From Cristatella mucedo (Eukaryota; Bryozoa; Phylactolaemata; Cristatellidae), in the NCBI GenBank assembly GCA_009760855.2, contig WPIO01000184.1, positions 40,001-104,000 of the forward strand: a stretch of 64,000 nt of DNA, read 5' to 3'. Positions within the stretch are counted from its first letter, which is position 1, and each line of letters starts with the position of its first letter. A program made the translations under genes and the position numbers. The notes under the pieces were generated by a model that made no database searches, was not told where the DNA came from, and was given only the letters and a program-made list of their open reading frames with translations. Of this stretch, positions 1-11,134 are shown one piece after another.

Positions 1-735
1 AGCGGTCTATTTCTAAGCCAGAGAGGGACGAGCGTAAAGAAGCCGACATCAAATGCAATCGTCAGATGCCCCACGCACAGCTAACCGACTGAGATGGAGT
101 TTATGACGCATAACCTTCGGTTATGGCACGAAACCTTCCTAAAAATCATCCCTCGACAATCGCACATGAAATCTAAGCCGTCGCAGCGTGGCTGCGCCAT
201 GCGCACGTACCTCGTGGCCAAGTTTTAATACTCAAGGCTCAACGCTTGCCTTGCTTACGCTGCTGCGACAATCACCGTATTGGAAGCACACGTTGGTCAT
301 CATGACACTTACAGACAGATCGTAGTTTAGAGATACTTTAGAAAGCCATGCAGGTTCAGCGATCAACCGAATTGTAGCGCCACAGGCACATTTTTTAATT
401 TTCGCTAGGGTTGGACAACTGCTAATAACCTTACTTGTAAAGTAACCTTTTATTTCTTGAATTCAATAGTTATTGACGAGAGATATACTGCTTATGACCG
501 TTCGCGGGCTCCATTAAAACATCGACAAGCACTGCCTGCCAGCCGGAAGCGGTGCTAGGAACAAGGCAAAGGTCGGACGGAAGAGTTTGTCAATTCACGC
601 GCTTCCTTCTCTCGGAAAGAGTGCTACTTATATTTTAAATGAACTTGAGGATTCAGAAACATATGATAATAATTGTTAATATATGCGCTAAAATGATATC
701 ATTCTCGGTGAAATACAAGCTAATCCTGCATGAGT
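1..735. other. Unassigned unique sequence
   Basis: No convincing coding region, RNA gene or repeat match to the rest of the window is visible. The short open frames here overlap on both strands and lack any recognisable motif. Confidence 0.5.
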
Positions 736-739
736 ACGG

Positions 740-895
740 GATTTGGCCCAGTGGTGTAGGTGCTGTGGCCCCGTTCCGAGGATTTGCCATAGTCGTGGGC
801 TCGAGTCCCGTGTCATACATGAAGCGCCTGAAATATAGTTAAACTCTCTTAGGGCGCTAAATAAATGAATATTTTTTTTTATTTTGTACGGGCGC
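740..895 (+). repeat. tRNA-derived SINE with L2-like tail
   Basis: The head has an A-box-like TGGCCCAGTGG at 744-754 and a B-box-like GGGCTCGAGTCCC at 797-809, the internal RNA polymerase III promoter layout of tRNA-derived SINEs. The tail (GCGCCTGAAA ... AGGGCGCTAAATAAATGAAT then T-rich) resembles the 3' hairpin of the local L2-type LINEs. The same family recurs at about 2.0, 2.5, 22.5, 44.8, 51.7 and 63.3 kb. Confidence 0.75.
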
Positions 896-1067
896 GCGCC
901 CGCCTCGGTACTCTGCACGGTGGTTCCAATGTGATGTGTGCGCTTAACGTCCGGTCAGAACTAGGCCGAAAACGTAACGTGATGTTAAGTCACAGCCGAC
1001 CCGTGAAGATCTTGTTGACCCCTGAACTCTGCAGCTTGCACAGCTAGCTGCTGCAAGCCGACAGTGG

Positions 1068-1700
1068 AAGGAATAATAATAATAATGCACTTGATAAAGC
1101 GCCCTCAGAGAACTCAATTTCTTTCTAGGTGGTTTACATTTGCTGCATAGGGAAATGCAATTAAATGGTGAGTAATATTATGCTTGATAAACAAACAACA
1201 CAAATAACATGGTTAGGGGTGACGTGCACAGGGTCAGCATGCAAATGTGGTTAGTGGCAGAATGCACAGTGTCATCGCGCATAAGCACATCAAGGACGAA
1301 TCACAGGGACCGACTAAATGCTGTCCTAAATAGGTGTGTTTTTAAGTTCTTTTTAAATGAGGTCAAGTCAGGGGATGTTCTGACGAAAGTCGGGAGGGAG
1401 TTCCAGGCTTTGGGAGCATGTGAACTAAATGCACGGTCTCCAAAGGATTTGAGGTTTGTACGAGGTATTGGTAAACTGTTGGATTCCGAAAAGCGAAGGG
1501 CACGATGCATGGCCTGGTGGGGCAGTAGTTCAGATAAGTAGGCTGGAGCCAAAGAATGAAGGGACCTAAAAGTGAGCGACAAAACCTTGAAGTCAATCCG
1601 TTGCTTGACTGATAGCCAGTGCAGGTCGGCGAGAAGTGGTGTGAGGTGGCAACTGCGACGCTCACGACAGACAAGCCTAGCTGCAGAGTTTTGCACTACG
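1068..1700 (-). mobile_element. L2-type LINE, 5'-truncated 3' end
   Basis: Read on the minus strand this encodes the C-terminal part of an L2-type reverse transcriptase polyprotein ([41 protein letters not shown]), then the 3' UTR and hairpin, ending in a short TAA/TTA repeat at about 1068-1083. The frame at 1301-1717 is still open, so the insertion is fairly young. It matches the 3' end of the long element at 24.4-28.0 kb. Confidence 0.88.
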
Positions 1701-1997
1701 ACATCTGCGAAGAGCACTCATACCAACTTATCAAGTCAGTATCCTTAACGTAGAAAGGGCTGTTTCATTGCAGCCAACGATTACAGGCATTCAACGACGG
1801 CCGTGACGCACACCGACGGCACTGTGGCCTAGAGTAAGTGACGGAATCTTTGATTTAAGTCGTAATGTTTCACTGGCTTCCAATCACGCTTCGTATCGAC
1901 TTCAAGATTCTGTCACTTTTATGTCCCATCATTCTCTGGTCGCAGCCTATTTATCATAACTACTCCCCCTCAACGCGATGAATAGTAATAACAAATA

Positions 1998-2140
1998 ATA
2001 AATAATTCATTTGTATAGCGTCCCTAGAGAACTTAATCTCTATTCAGGCGCTTCACATGTGCCTCAGGGCTCGAGCCCACGACCTCAGCCAGACCTCGGT
2101 TGAGGCGAGCACCTTAGCCACAGGACCAAACCAGCTCACA
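1998..2140 (-). repeat. tRNA-derived SINE
   Basis: On the minus strand: GGTCC-type A box, a B box around GGGCTCGAGCCC, then the GCGCCTGAATAGAGATTAAG hairpin tail and an A/T-rich end. It is about 90% similar by eye to the copy at 2483-2622. Confidence 0.75.
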
Positions 2141-2482
2141 ACCCTCAATTCTGATTCAGTTGTGGTTTTGTGGCTTAGTGCGGGTTTGTGGTTTTATCGG
2201 TTAATGATTTATATGTGGTCATAGTTTAATGTAATTGATTATGGAGATAGTCACGGCCTGCAAAAAGAGGGAGCAGTGTGAACGGGGGGGGGGGGAGGGC
2301 GGCCTCGGGATGACGATCGTGACCCGTTGCGTAGCGAGCTGTTTTACGAAGCTGTTTTCTCGGACGAGAAGATGTTCCTGTACCGTTGGTTGATTGCTGT
2401 CGGCCGTCAAACTACATAGTTGCTGAGCAATACTTCGTACGAACCTCTAGAGCGTTGGCGATCGTACCTTTAGTTCCTATAA
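2141..2482. other. Gap with short poly-G tract
   Basis: No gene is seen. A homopolymer run of about eleven G lies near 2285-2295. The rest shows no match to other parts of the window. Confidence 0.4.
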
Positions 2483-2622
2483 ATAAATAATTCATTTGTA
2501 TAGCACGTTAGGAGAACTTATTCTCTATTCAGGCGCTTCTCATATGCCACGGGCTCGAGCCCACGACCTCGGCCAGACCTCGGTTGAGGCGAGCACCTTA
2601 GCCACTGGTCCAAACCAGCGCG
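2483..2622 (-). repeat. tRNA-derived SINE
   Basis: Second minus-strand SINE within 500 bp, with the same B-box region and L2-like hairpin tail as the copy at 1998-2140. It abuts an L2 3' end at 2628. Confidence 0.75.
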
Positions 2623-2627
2623 GCTAC

Positions 2628-2960
2628 CCAAAGCCTGGAGCTCACTAACGACACAAGTCACAACGTCCACTGACATGACTGTTAAAAAGAAGTTTGAAAC
2701 GCACCCGTCTTTTGCTGCATTTAGTAAGTCTTTGCGGTTCGTTCTTCGGGTACATGAACTGGCATTGCTGCCACTAACCACATTTGCATGCTGACCCTGT
2801 GCATGTCATCCCTAACCATGTTATTCATTTTGTTTGTTTATCACGCATGATTTTACTCACCATTCAATTGGATTTCCTTTTGCAGCATAGTAAAGCGCCT
2901 AGAGAGAGATTGAGTTCTCTGAGGGCGCTTTATCAAGTGCATTATTATTATTATTATTAA
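2628..2960 (+). mobile_element. L2-type LINE 3' end
   Basis: Plus-strand remnant starting in the AAAGCCTGGA (KAW) C-terminal coding region and running through the 3' UTR (TGCCACTAACCACATTTGCA) to the hairpin AGCGCCTAGAGAGAGATTGA ... GGGCGCTTTATCAAGTGCA and an (ATT)n end at about 2940-2960. Confidence 0.85.
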
Positions 2961-3050
2961 TTATAATAATACATTTGATATAGTGCCCTCAAAGAACTCA
3001 ATCTCTTTCTAGATATTTTAGATTTGCTGCAAAAAAAGCTCGATTGAAAT
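2961..3050 (-). mobile_element. L2-type LINE 3' hairpin, inverted
   Basis: Only the last ~80 bp of an L2 3' end (TGATATAGTGCCCTCAAAGA ... ), in inverted tail-to-tail orientation with the element at 2628-2960. The two share the TTA/TAA microsatellite at the junction. Confidence 0.7.
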
Positions 3051-3255
3051 AAGGAAACATATCTTCTCCATAGCTGACAATAAATGACATGAGTTCCAGT
3101 AGTATTTTTAGTGCTGAGCCGTGCCGCATGGTAATAAGTATTTTACAGGCACATATTTCGTTTTACAACTCTGGTCTATTGTAGCCGAGTTCAATGGGTC
3201 AAAGGCTAGTTCCCGCTAAACCCCGCCATACTCCGGCCACGCTGCCGCTCGCCAT

Positions 3256-3815
3256 GTATCTCTGTCTGTAACTCCACAAAGTAATAAAGACGATGTGGGT
3301 GTTATGCAGGAGAGTTTTGTATAGCGAAGTCACAGCCTAAGCGGCTTTCGGTACGCATTCGGTAGCAAACAGACTTCTTCCCACGCAACAAAGAGAAAGT
3401 GGGAAGAGTAGCAGAGTCAGGAGAGCAGTTGAGGTAGTGAGTAGCATAGAAGTAGCAGCTCAGGACCGCTGAAAAGAAGATGCCATAGTCGGCAGTAGGA
3501 GAATAGTTGTCGTTGCGTAAGAATTGTGGAAACGAGTTCCACAGTCTAGGACCTGCAGAGCTAAAGCTTCTGTCACCAACGGTCTTTAAGCAGAGGAATG
3601 GGACAGCTAATTTATTGTCCACACAGGACTTGAGGGCGCCAACATGCTGAAACTGATACAGCAGTTCATGCCGCTGAGCTAGGGTAAGACGAGCGGCCGT
3701 CAGGTTAAACCTCTTTATGATAACGCATGCGCCAACAACAACAAGCGAACTAAACAAGTCTACATGCAGGGTCCTAAACAAAGTACACGATAGGGGCGCA
3801 AGACGACGCAGCAAG
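3256..3815 (-). mobile_element. LINE family 2 (L2/CR1-like), 5'-truncated
   Basis: Minus-strand frame 3302-3814 encodes the C-terminal region of a second LINE family (CVDNKLAVPFLCLKTVGD, AGPRLWNSFPQFLRND). The 3' terminus lies at the left, as GTATCTCTGTCTGTAACTCC. Beyond about 3700 the match to the better copy at 18497-20002 fades, so the 5' boundary is uncertain. Confidence 0.8.
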
Positions 3816-4018
3816 CGCGAACAAACGTGTTAGTTTGTCAGTCGGCTCCCACCATCATACCGTTGCCGGCCTCCATACCACCAGTACGAGCATAAGCCGT
3901 ACATGACCCGGCTAGCTGAGTATTCTGGGATAGACGGAGCGGACGTCCACAACAGTAAAGAGCTTTCGCCGAAAGACGCCAAGACACGGGGGGGGGGTTC
4001 ACGAACACGCTTCGCTTT

Positions 4019-4260
4019 TCAGCGGTCCTGAACTGCACCTTCCATGCTACTCACTGCCTCAACTGCTCTTCTCCTGACTCGGCTATTGTTCCCACTTTCT
4101 CTTTGTTGCGTGAGGCGAAGTTTGTTGGCTACCGAATGCGTGCCGAAAGCCGCCGAGGCTGTGAGTGCGATAGTCAAAACTCTCCTGCGTAACACTCGCT
4201 TAGTCTTTATGGCTTTGTGGAGTTATAGATTGTCGAGATACATTGCATTACAAACAGTAG
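4019..4260 (+). mobile_element. LINE family 2, 3' end fragment
   Basis: Plus-strand 3' end (GTCCTGAACTGCACC ... TTTGTGGAGTTATAGA ... GAGATACATTGCATTAC). It is nearly identical to 30479-30720 and similar to 37095-37310, so it travels with a duplicated block. Confidence 0.75.
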
Positions 4261-4740
4261 CACAAGCCCTCGCAGTATTTTCTTAAAAAGGACCCAGCAA
4301 AGGCTTTAATTTTGTGATTAGAAAAGGCTCTTCCAAGCGAGTACGTATGCGGAAGCAGGCAGAACACCGCAGCTGGTTCGCAGGAACGTGTATTCTCGCT
4401 AGCGCCTGCAGCGCTCACCCAAACAGAACTGTCGTCTCTTAGGTGGCATTCCCTCTCACGTCGCTCCCTCCCAGCCACAGCTCATCCCAGTGGGATAGAG
4501 GGAGGACAAAGGCAGACTGGCAGATAGTCTTCACTGGAGGACTAGTGGGTCACGCGACCGCAGCTGACCCGTTGCAATTAAAACCAACTTACTTAGCTGA
4601 TACCACCCGACTCTCAGGGGTAACGAGCCGGTACGTAGCGCACCCGTTGGCCTACCGGAGTGGTATGAGTCCTGCTGGGGCAGAACGACGTTGTGGGCGT
4701 GGCCACGCCTACACCAGGACTCGAGACTTGCGGCATTGGT
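4261..4740. repeat. Duplicated non-coding block
   Basis: 4261-4490 matches 30721-30955 and 37311-37520. 4520-4710 matches 38045-38220 (the stretch around CAGATAGTCTTCACTG and TATGAGTCCTGCTGGGGC). No coding motif is seen. Confidence 0.65.
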
Positions 4741-5175
4741 ATTGCAGCTGATGTGAGCACTAGTCAAGACACCCATCGGTGTACGTCGTGGCAGCTTTTG
4801 AGCGTCTGTAACCGGCTGCTGACGTTAAATAGACTTGTCTGCATTTTGCATACGGACTTGATATGCTAGGTAGAGCAAGATTTGCTTGCACCCACGTTCT
4901 TCGCGACAGCGGTGCTCATACACCTTAGAGAATATAGACTGTAATTCAAATCCAGCGATAGCTCCGCCTCCTGCACACGAGGTCCACACATGGACTGATG
5001 AACTGTGGCCACGAGGAGCTACTGTAATTTTATCGTTTATATGCGAGTCGATGGTGGCCATCTAACCCTGCTGAGTCGACGGAATAGCTCACTTCTCTTA
5101 CAAGCAACTTAGCCGCTGCAGAGAAAGAATGAATGAGTAAGAGAGAGGCAGACAGATAGACAGACTGGGAGAGAT

Positions 5176-5179
<4 letters not shown>

Positions 5180-5273
<94 letters not shown>

Positions 5274-5280
5274 AGAGAGT
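5180..5280. repeat. (GA)n microsatellite
   Basis: About 100 bp of almost pure GA dinucleotide. Open frames crossing it encode only Leu-Ser or Arg-Glu runs and are not genes. Confidence 0.97.
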
Positions 5281-5424
5281 AATATAGATAGATAATGTAA
5301 AGTAATAATATAAACACTAGCGAACATCCACTCGATGTAGGGCATCGCAGGATCGCATTGCAGCCACCTTTATGCAGTTCAATGGGCGCCAATGTCCATA
5401 CAACGGAGCGACGGGGGAGTCAAA

Positions 5425-6955
5425 TTCCTGGAAAGCTCAAGGTTAATGACAAAGGCCGGAAACTTCTGCCGGGGAAATACGCCAAAAACCGGGCCAAAAC
5501 AGCAGGTGGTGTGCCTAGTGGTCGCCGTCGCGCCGGCGTAAATTTAAATCGTTGCTAAACAAAACTGTTAATCCTTGTTTAACAGTGCAGTTTAACCCTC
5601 GCCAACAAACTGACCCGTTCCTCCTGGAAAAGGTGGACTGATGGTGTGAATACGCTTTGTTCCATGATGGAGAATATACTTTTCATTCAGAAAGTGCTGT
5701 AAAGACGCTTCAGGTGCATTCAGCTTTGCGGGAGATAGCAAGCGACTGTTATTGCTATTACTTTGGCTTGAGGAAAATAATTTCTGACCACTGGAACTTT
5801 TCTCTTCATTATTATCTACAAGTAGTACTACTCTACTAAAAAGTAATAATTCTCTAATTTTCTCTGATGTTTAAATTACAATTAGCTTGAAATTACTAGC
5901 GGATAGAAAAATATCTACTCAAACCACGGTTCTCACTAATGTGCTATGAATCAGGGGATCCTAGTTAAAGATTCAAGAACAACTAGCAGACGACAAAATG
6001 TCAGATGACGTACTGGCGCAGTTAAAATATTGTTTGTCTGATCATTATCAATCAGGTCAACGTACTGGGCAGGTTTTTCGGACGATCAGTCAGATGAGGA
6101 GTTCCAAAAATGATCAGTTCTTGAGGTTTTTCGCGTCTCCATTTATACCGATTTTCTGGAAAACGTGTTTTGGTCCTGTGGGGTCAGCCGTTACTGTTCG
6201 GCTATCACTAGGGTCAGCCATTAGTATTCGGCTATCAATATCACTAACTTCGAGAGAAGATCGTGAGTAAGGAAGGTGCTGACCTACGTATAATTCAAGG
6301 CTTGGCTGATCGTCGACATCGAAATTAAAAAATCAGGGAAATTCACGTTTTCAAGTTGACGTCCAGTTGGTCATTATCTGGTGGACGCTTTCTAAAACTG
6401 AAATTTTTAGCCTAAGCTGGCTGAAAGTCTGCAGTAAAACTTAGGTCATCTAACAGAGTGCCTTACATTTGGTGTGTCCGGGGAACAGAGGTCAGAGGTC
6501 TTAGGAGCTAAACACTTCAAAATTTAAGAATGCCCATGTTGTCTGGCATAAGACTAGTTTATGACTCGAGTCCTAACACGAAAAAATTATGCACAGTTTC
6601 CAAAAAACTATCTACGTTGGCTGCCGTGGGTAGTTACGCCCATTCCGATGGCCTGGTTGGAAAGAGAAGTTGAACGGTAAACAAGTGTGGCACGTGGCCT
6701 ACTCGAGGCGATTGTACACACTTGGTAATGGGGCTCGTCTTACGCGATGACCAGTTGTCATTTTTGAATCCTAGACAGTCATGCGGCATTCTTAATCTTT
6801 CAATTACTCGCCGATAATTCAAGTCTGCCACATTCAAAGCGCTGCTCGAAGCTTTAGCGCTCCCTCTCAGCCTTGGTGAAAAGAGAAGTACCGGTATTTC
6901 CTGGGAGGTTTATTAGATTGATGCGGAACTTCAGGGACTGGTACATCCAGGCAGC
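5425..6955. repeat. Segmental duplication block (pair with 46305-47815)
   Basis: About 1.5 kb is highly similar to 46305-47815, from GGTTAATGACAAAGGC to the end near TGGTACATCCAGGCAGCC. Differences are single bases and small indels. No domain is recognised. A frame near 6721-6850 (LSFLNPRQS) stays similar in both copies but is short and carries a stop here. Confidence 0.8.
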
Positions 6956-7375
6956 CATTGGCTCAGTCAGCTTCATGCTTCCCCAACGTTTAAACATGTG
7001 CTTCAAATAGTAAAGTCAAGTGGCCTCTGACGGTGATCAATAAACGTTAGCCTATTAACAAATACAGCGTCGGTTGTGCACAGAGCCGATTCAGTTACTG
7101 CTATGCACGTAGCGCCCAAAGCAGGCTTTTGAAAATGGTTGCTAGCAGCTGTTAATATTTACTTTAAACAACACGTTTAAAAATACATTTTCCGTCTAGT
7201 GAGCATAACTAAAACTTGAAAAGTAGATTATGAAACCATAATCTCAAACCCAAAATCTAAAATGAAATTTGAAATCCGATTACAAACAAAAATCGTACAA
7301 CCAACAACATCTTACCCGTGATATTACCCCAAAATCTTAAACACTAAGCTAAAACATTATAACTTTATTAGTAAT

Positions 7376-7512
7376 AATAGTGCACTCAAAATAGTTCCTT
7401 CAGAGAACACCATCTGCTTTGTGGACATTTTATATTTGCTGAAAAAGAAGAACTATCAAGTGGTTAGTGATAGCATGCTCAATTAACAACAATAAAAACA
7501 TGCTTGGTTGGG
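7376..7512 (-). mobile_element. L2-type LINE 3' tail, internally deleted
   Basis: Degenerate L2 hairpin and 3' UTR on the minus strand (AGTGCACTCAAAATAGTTCC ... CATTTTATATTTGCTG). Compared with 31200-31800 the coding part is missing here, consistent with a deletion in this copy. Confidence 0.65.
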
Positions 7513-8394
7513 GGTGCCGTGCACAGTAGTGAGTGAAAGAAGTCAAGAATGGATGTGAAAAATAAATGGGCTAATTTAGATGTTGTTCTCAAGTCTAAAT
7601 AAGCACGAATTCTAGAAAATTTTACTGTAGAGCTCACTCCAGACACGCGCATTAGGATATATCACTCCACATCACGATATCTCTTGACTGACGAAATTCA
7701 AACGGAAGCACACAATTCACCTGTTCTTCATAGTATTAGCTGGCTCCTGGTGAATTATTCCCTGTCTACTTATAATGTGCTGGCGTTATGCATGTTAATA
7801 TTGGCGATATTAGCGTGCTTTTTTCAGCATTTGAATAGTGTATATTAGGAGATTTAGTCACCTGAGGGTGCCATTTAATTGTCTGATTAAAATTATTTTT
7901 ATTTTGTATTAGCAAGCCTTTTATTTGGAAAAAAGACCGGCACAGCTCACATTGACCGTGCTGCCAGGTCACGTGCCATACTTTATCCGCTTCCGCAGTC
8001 CACCTGTTCATTTTCCTTTACAGCGTAGCGCGTGAGGGACGCCTGTCGGCAGCCATCGCTGGCTCGTTCTCAAATGCGCGCGGCCGCTCGCACAGCTCAA
8101 CTTGCGAGAATTTATGGAACCACGACGCCTGGAAGCCAAGCCGTAAAGCGAGTTGGGAGAACCTCCCTTCATGACCTCGGGACCAAGGTCGTGAAAAGCA
8201 ACCGCCTTACTCACTGTGCCACTGTGGCTCACCAGTGACGCTCAGACGAGATGAGAGGCGCTCAAGGACTCGGTGATCGATTGTGTAGAAATCTGCCAAA
8301 ACATCAAGTTAGACAAGCGGCGATACTCAACCTGAGTCAGCATTCCTAGGTAAGTCGTAATATACTCGATTTAATGCTGACTCTGTGGGGTGGT

Positions 8395-8660
8395 TAGCCA
8401 GCTTGGAACTTATTACCAAGGTTTGAAATTCTAAAATATGAGTTCAGCTGGTCTGCCACGACTCGTTCCAGTGTGTTTAATAGGAACGGTAGAGGGGAGA
8501 CTGGGCGGAAGTCACTCAAGTTATCTTGGTGTAGTTTTGCTTTCTTGAGTGGTGGCCTGACTAAAGCCTTTTTGAAAGTTTCTAGGACATGACCTGAGGT
8601 AAATGAAATATTTATTATGAGCTCTTGAAAGTGTTCTTTTAACGCGAGCCTGAGCAGAGG
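8395..8660 (-). mobile_element. L2-type LINE reverse-transcriptase fragment
   Basis: Translated on the minus strand it gives FKKALVRPPLKKAKL, DFRPVSPLPFLLNTLERV and ADQLNSYF. These match the RT palm start of the long element at 24.4-28.0 kb (FKKAVVRPLLKKATL, YRPVSLLPFLSKTLERV). Short and decayed; its duplicate is at about 32670-32935. Confidence 0.75.
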
Positions 8661-8844
8661 CTGGTGACCATGCTGAACAGCCTGCTATGAGCACAGTGTA
8701 CTTCGCGGAAACTCATGCAGTACTAGGCTTGAACGACATCATTTTCTCTGCAATAATTCAAATGTCATTTTATAAAGTGGCAGAAAAACTTAAACGGCTA
8801 CAACCACGGTTACTTATGTATTTTATTTAATTAAGCAGTCGATC

Positions 8845-8925
8845 GTGTTTCCTTTGCCGCCAACATAAAGCAACTAGAAAGAGATTGAGTTCTCTGAGAG
8901 AGCTTTATCAAGTGTGCTATAATTA
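8845..8925 (+). mobile_element. L2-type LINE 3' hairpin
   Basis: Ends with AGCAACTAGAAAGAGATTGA ... GAGCTTTATCAAGTGTGC followed by A/T-rich repeat. Only the 3' terminus survives. Confidence 0.7.
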
Positions 8926-9014
8926 TAATTATAGTTATCTATATACCTTCACTTTATATTACATAATTACATAGTTAACATATAAAAATCATACAATACA
9001 TAAATCACATTTAT

Positions 9015-9150
9015 TCCCCCTAAATAACTTATTTTCTATCTATGCATTTCAAGTAAACCCCGGGATGTAAATCCACGACCTCGGTCACCAAATGCATTCA
9101 TCTTGACCTTGGTCATCAAAGGCTAGCACCTTATAACCTTGGCCAAACGA
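9015..9150 (-). repeat. Degenerate tRNA-derived SINE
   Basis: Minus-strand match to the SINE family: CCACGACCTCGGTCA, a second partial copy of the same motif, then GGCTAGCACCTTA. Internal duplication and point changes make the boundaries approximate. Confidence 0.5.
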
Positions 9151-9324
9151 GGGCAGCGAAGTGACTTCATTGAACAAAGCAGTGCAACTGTTATATGCAG
9201 TCTGTTGAAGCATAGGGTTGCCTATCGTTTTAACGTTTTAGTTGAGAAATTCAACTTTGGGAAATCTCTTTGCATGTGGAAAATAAGTATGAAATAAATA
9301 TCCTTAAAACTGCAAGACCTCTGC

Positions 9325-9956
9325 TTAGGCCATAGAAAAATATGTACCATCAATTTTATCTGGTATTGGCTTTACAGAGCAAAAAGTGAAAGTTCCAAGT
9401 TCCAAGTGAGAGTCCAAGTTCCAAAGCGGATCCAATAAATGCCGTGATAAAAAGATACTTTTTAGCTTCTTTTTAAATGCGGTCGAGTCGACATCGACAT
9501 CGTTTCTCCGGTCTGCAGATAGTTTCCCTCGCTTGCAGCTGACCACCAATCCGACTGCCTGCTTCTCAGGACGGGCTTCTAACATCTCCTGCAGCGTGCA
9601 GTTTGGATTTATCTTTTTGGCTCTTAACACACTGCATTTAAATCACTAAAATCTCGGCCAAAGTTGCCGCAGCTTTGCACAACTTTGCTCAGCTTTTCCT
9701 GCATCTTATTGAACTTGTCTACATTTTCTCTGTGAGCTCTTTTGCAGGCGTTACTTACTGCATTATACAGGCCTAGGGTCCAACTAACTTGTGGTCTCAA
9801 GTGGCTCCGTCTGTCTGCTGGTTTCCATACTTGCGAGTCCATGAAACCTTCTGCTGCTTGCAGCAACTGCTGATTCTGTGTTAATCGTGCTTTGTTTATG
9901 ATAATAACATTAAATTTATATAGCGCCATCAGAGAACTGAATCTCGTGACAGGCAC
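9325..9956 (-). pseudogene. Unrecognised open region with frame change
   Basis: Two minus-strand frames (9624-9956, then 9325-9630) overlap by a few bases, as if one ~200-residue coding region had a frameshift near 9627. The translation is not low-complexity (segments such as SQVWKPADRRSHLRPQVSW and NPNCTLQEMLEARPEK), but no family is recognised. It could be a decayed exon or an ORF of an unknown mobile element. It lies upstream of the zinc-finger remnant on the same strand only in map order; no link is shown. Confidence 0.3.
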
Positions 9957-9962
9957 ATTACA
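9895..9962 (-). repeat. SINE/L2 tail fragment
   Basis: AATTTATATAGCGCCATCAG AGAACTGAATCTC on the plus strand is the complement of the shared SINE/L2 3' hairpin. No head is seen. Confidence 0.5.
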
Positions 9963-10455
9963 TTACGGAATGTGTGGTGGTTGCTTCCCCAAGCAGCAGG
10001 CATGCTGTAAGCACGTACCTGCTAAGAAAAGATGAATGACAAAATGTTTAATGAGAAAAGCTTCAATTGGGGATTTTACTATCAACAAACGGACTCAATG
10101 ACTTGCCAGAATACGCTACGGACATTCTGATTTCGTGACGTCAGTATTGCAAACGTGACTGTGAAGCTGTTTTCAAGTATTACCTAGTAACACCTCGTTT
10201 TCCATTGCCTAGTAATTTCATACGATTGTTGTTCGAGCGTTCTCATGCTTTAGGCTCCGATGGCAAGAGTAAACCAGTTTCATACATAATATTGCTGCTA
10301 TACTGCTACCATTTTCTGTAATAATCGTTGAGCAACTGCGGTTCTGATCAAACTTTCCAAAAAAATGCAGTGAATTTTGCAGAGGCATTTTCGGTGGGGA
10401 GCAGATCCGAGAAGTCCTTAATAGAGACTAAGTTCTCTTGGGGTGCTATACAAAT

Positions 10456-10520
10456 CAATTGTATATATATATATATATATATATAAACAATATATATATA
10501 TACAATATATACCTTTAGGC
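10456..10520. repeat. (TA)n microsatellite
   Basis: About 60 bp of TA/TATATA follow a SINE-like tail (AGACTAAGTTCTCTTGGGGT at 10425-10444) and interrupt the last zinc-finger-like unit of the adjacent pseudogene. Confidence 0.9.
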
Positions 10521-10530
10521 TGCTAGATAT

Positions 10531-10875
10531 AGCAAGCAACTTTCCACATATTGAGCATGCTGGCTGTGTCTCAGCAGTATGCTGGTGTCGGTGCAGGTCG
10601 AGGCCATCTGTAAATTGCATGCTTCATTTGTCGCACGCATGCAGCTTCTCGCCCGTATGCAAACACTTGTGCCATCGCAAGTTGCTGACATTGGTGAATC
10701 GCTTGTTGCACGTGTCGCACGTGTGTGCCCTCTCACCAGTGTGCATGAGCTTGTGAGTCTTAAGGTGAGTGGCAGTGGGGAATGCCTGGGAGCACAGGTC
10801 AAACGAGTTTGGCCTCTCGTCTGAGTGTGTGAGCTCGTGGGCCTTGAGGTGGCTTCAATACACGAACAACTTGCC
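10531..10875 (-). pseudogene. C2H2 zinc-finger gene fragment, decayed
   Basis: One minus-strand frame contains a ladder of C2H2 features with linkers: SHLKAHELTHSDERP, CSQAFPTATHLKTHKLMHTG, then CDTCNKRFTNVSNLRWHKCL with HTGEK, then MQFTDGLDLHRHQH and CSICGKL. Such fingers bind DNA in nuclear transcription factors. Two TGA stops lie in frame, near 10855-10857 and 10624-10626; the second replaces the second cysteine of a finger (CDK-stop-SMQF). The first cysteine of another finger reads Phe (NSFDLC). The last finger runs into the TA repeat. I infer a dead remnant of roughly four to five fingers. Confidence 0.8.
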
Positions 10876-11134
10876 TCAGTTGCCTCAGGCATGCCGAGGA
10901 GCTCGGCGGGAGACGGGCACCTGCATTTTCAGCTGGGTGCCTCCCTGGAGCTGCTGGCAGCAGCAGCGCTCATTTGCCAGCACCTCGTCTTGGCCTTAGG
11001 TTCGTCTGCATGCATGGCCACTACAAAGAGGAAAGGGACGTGGGCGCCGTCTCAGCTACTGTCTCTGGTTTACTGAGACAAGCCATGAGAGCAACGATAA
11101 ATGCAGGGCCACCAAGAATCACAATGCAGGTGGT

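Larger units (their letters stand above)
7135..9030. repeat. Segmental duplication block (pair with 30955-33275)
   Basis: The block matches 30955-33275, but that copy has about 460 bp more L2 sequence at 31340-31795. The stretch 8008-8238 differs from 32279-32509 by about one base. The block includes an L2 tail (7376-7512), an L2 RT fragment (8395-8660) and another L2 tail (8845-8925). Confidence 0.85.

Noticed and set aside
5030-5392. Open frames of 78-120 codons over 5.1-5.3 kb
   Set aside because: They are products of the (GA)n microsatellite; flanking sequence has no coding signal.
8008-8238. Overlapping 68- and 74-codon frames on both strands, repeated at 32279-32509
   Set aside because: Identity of the duplicates explains why both frames persist; no motif and no splice context.
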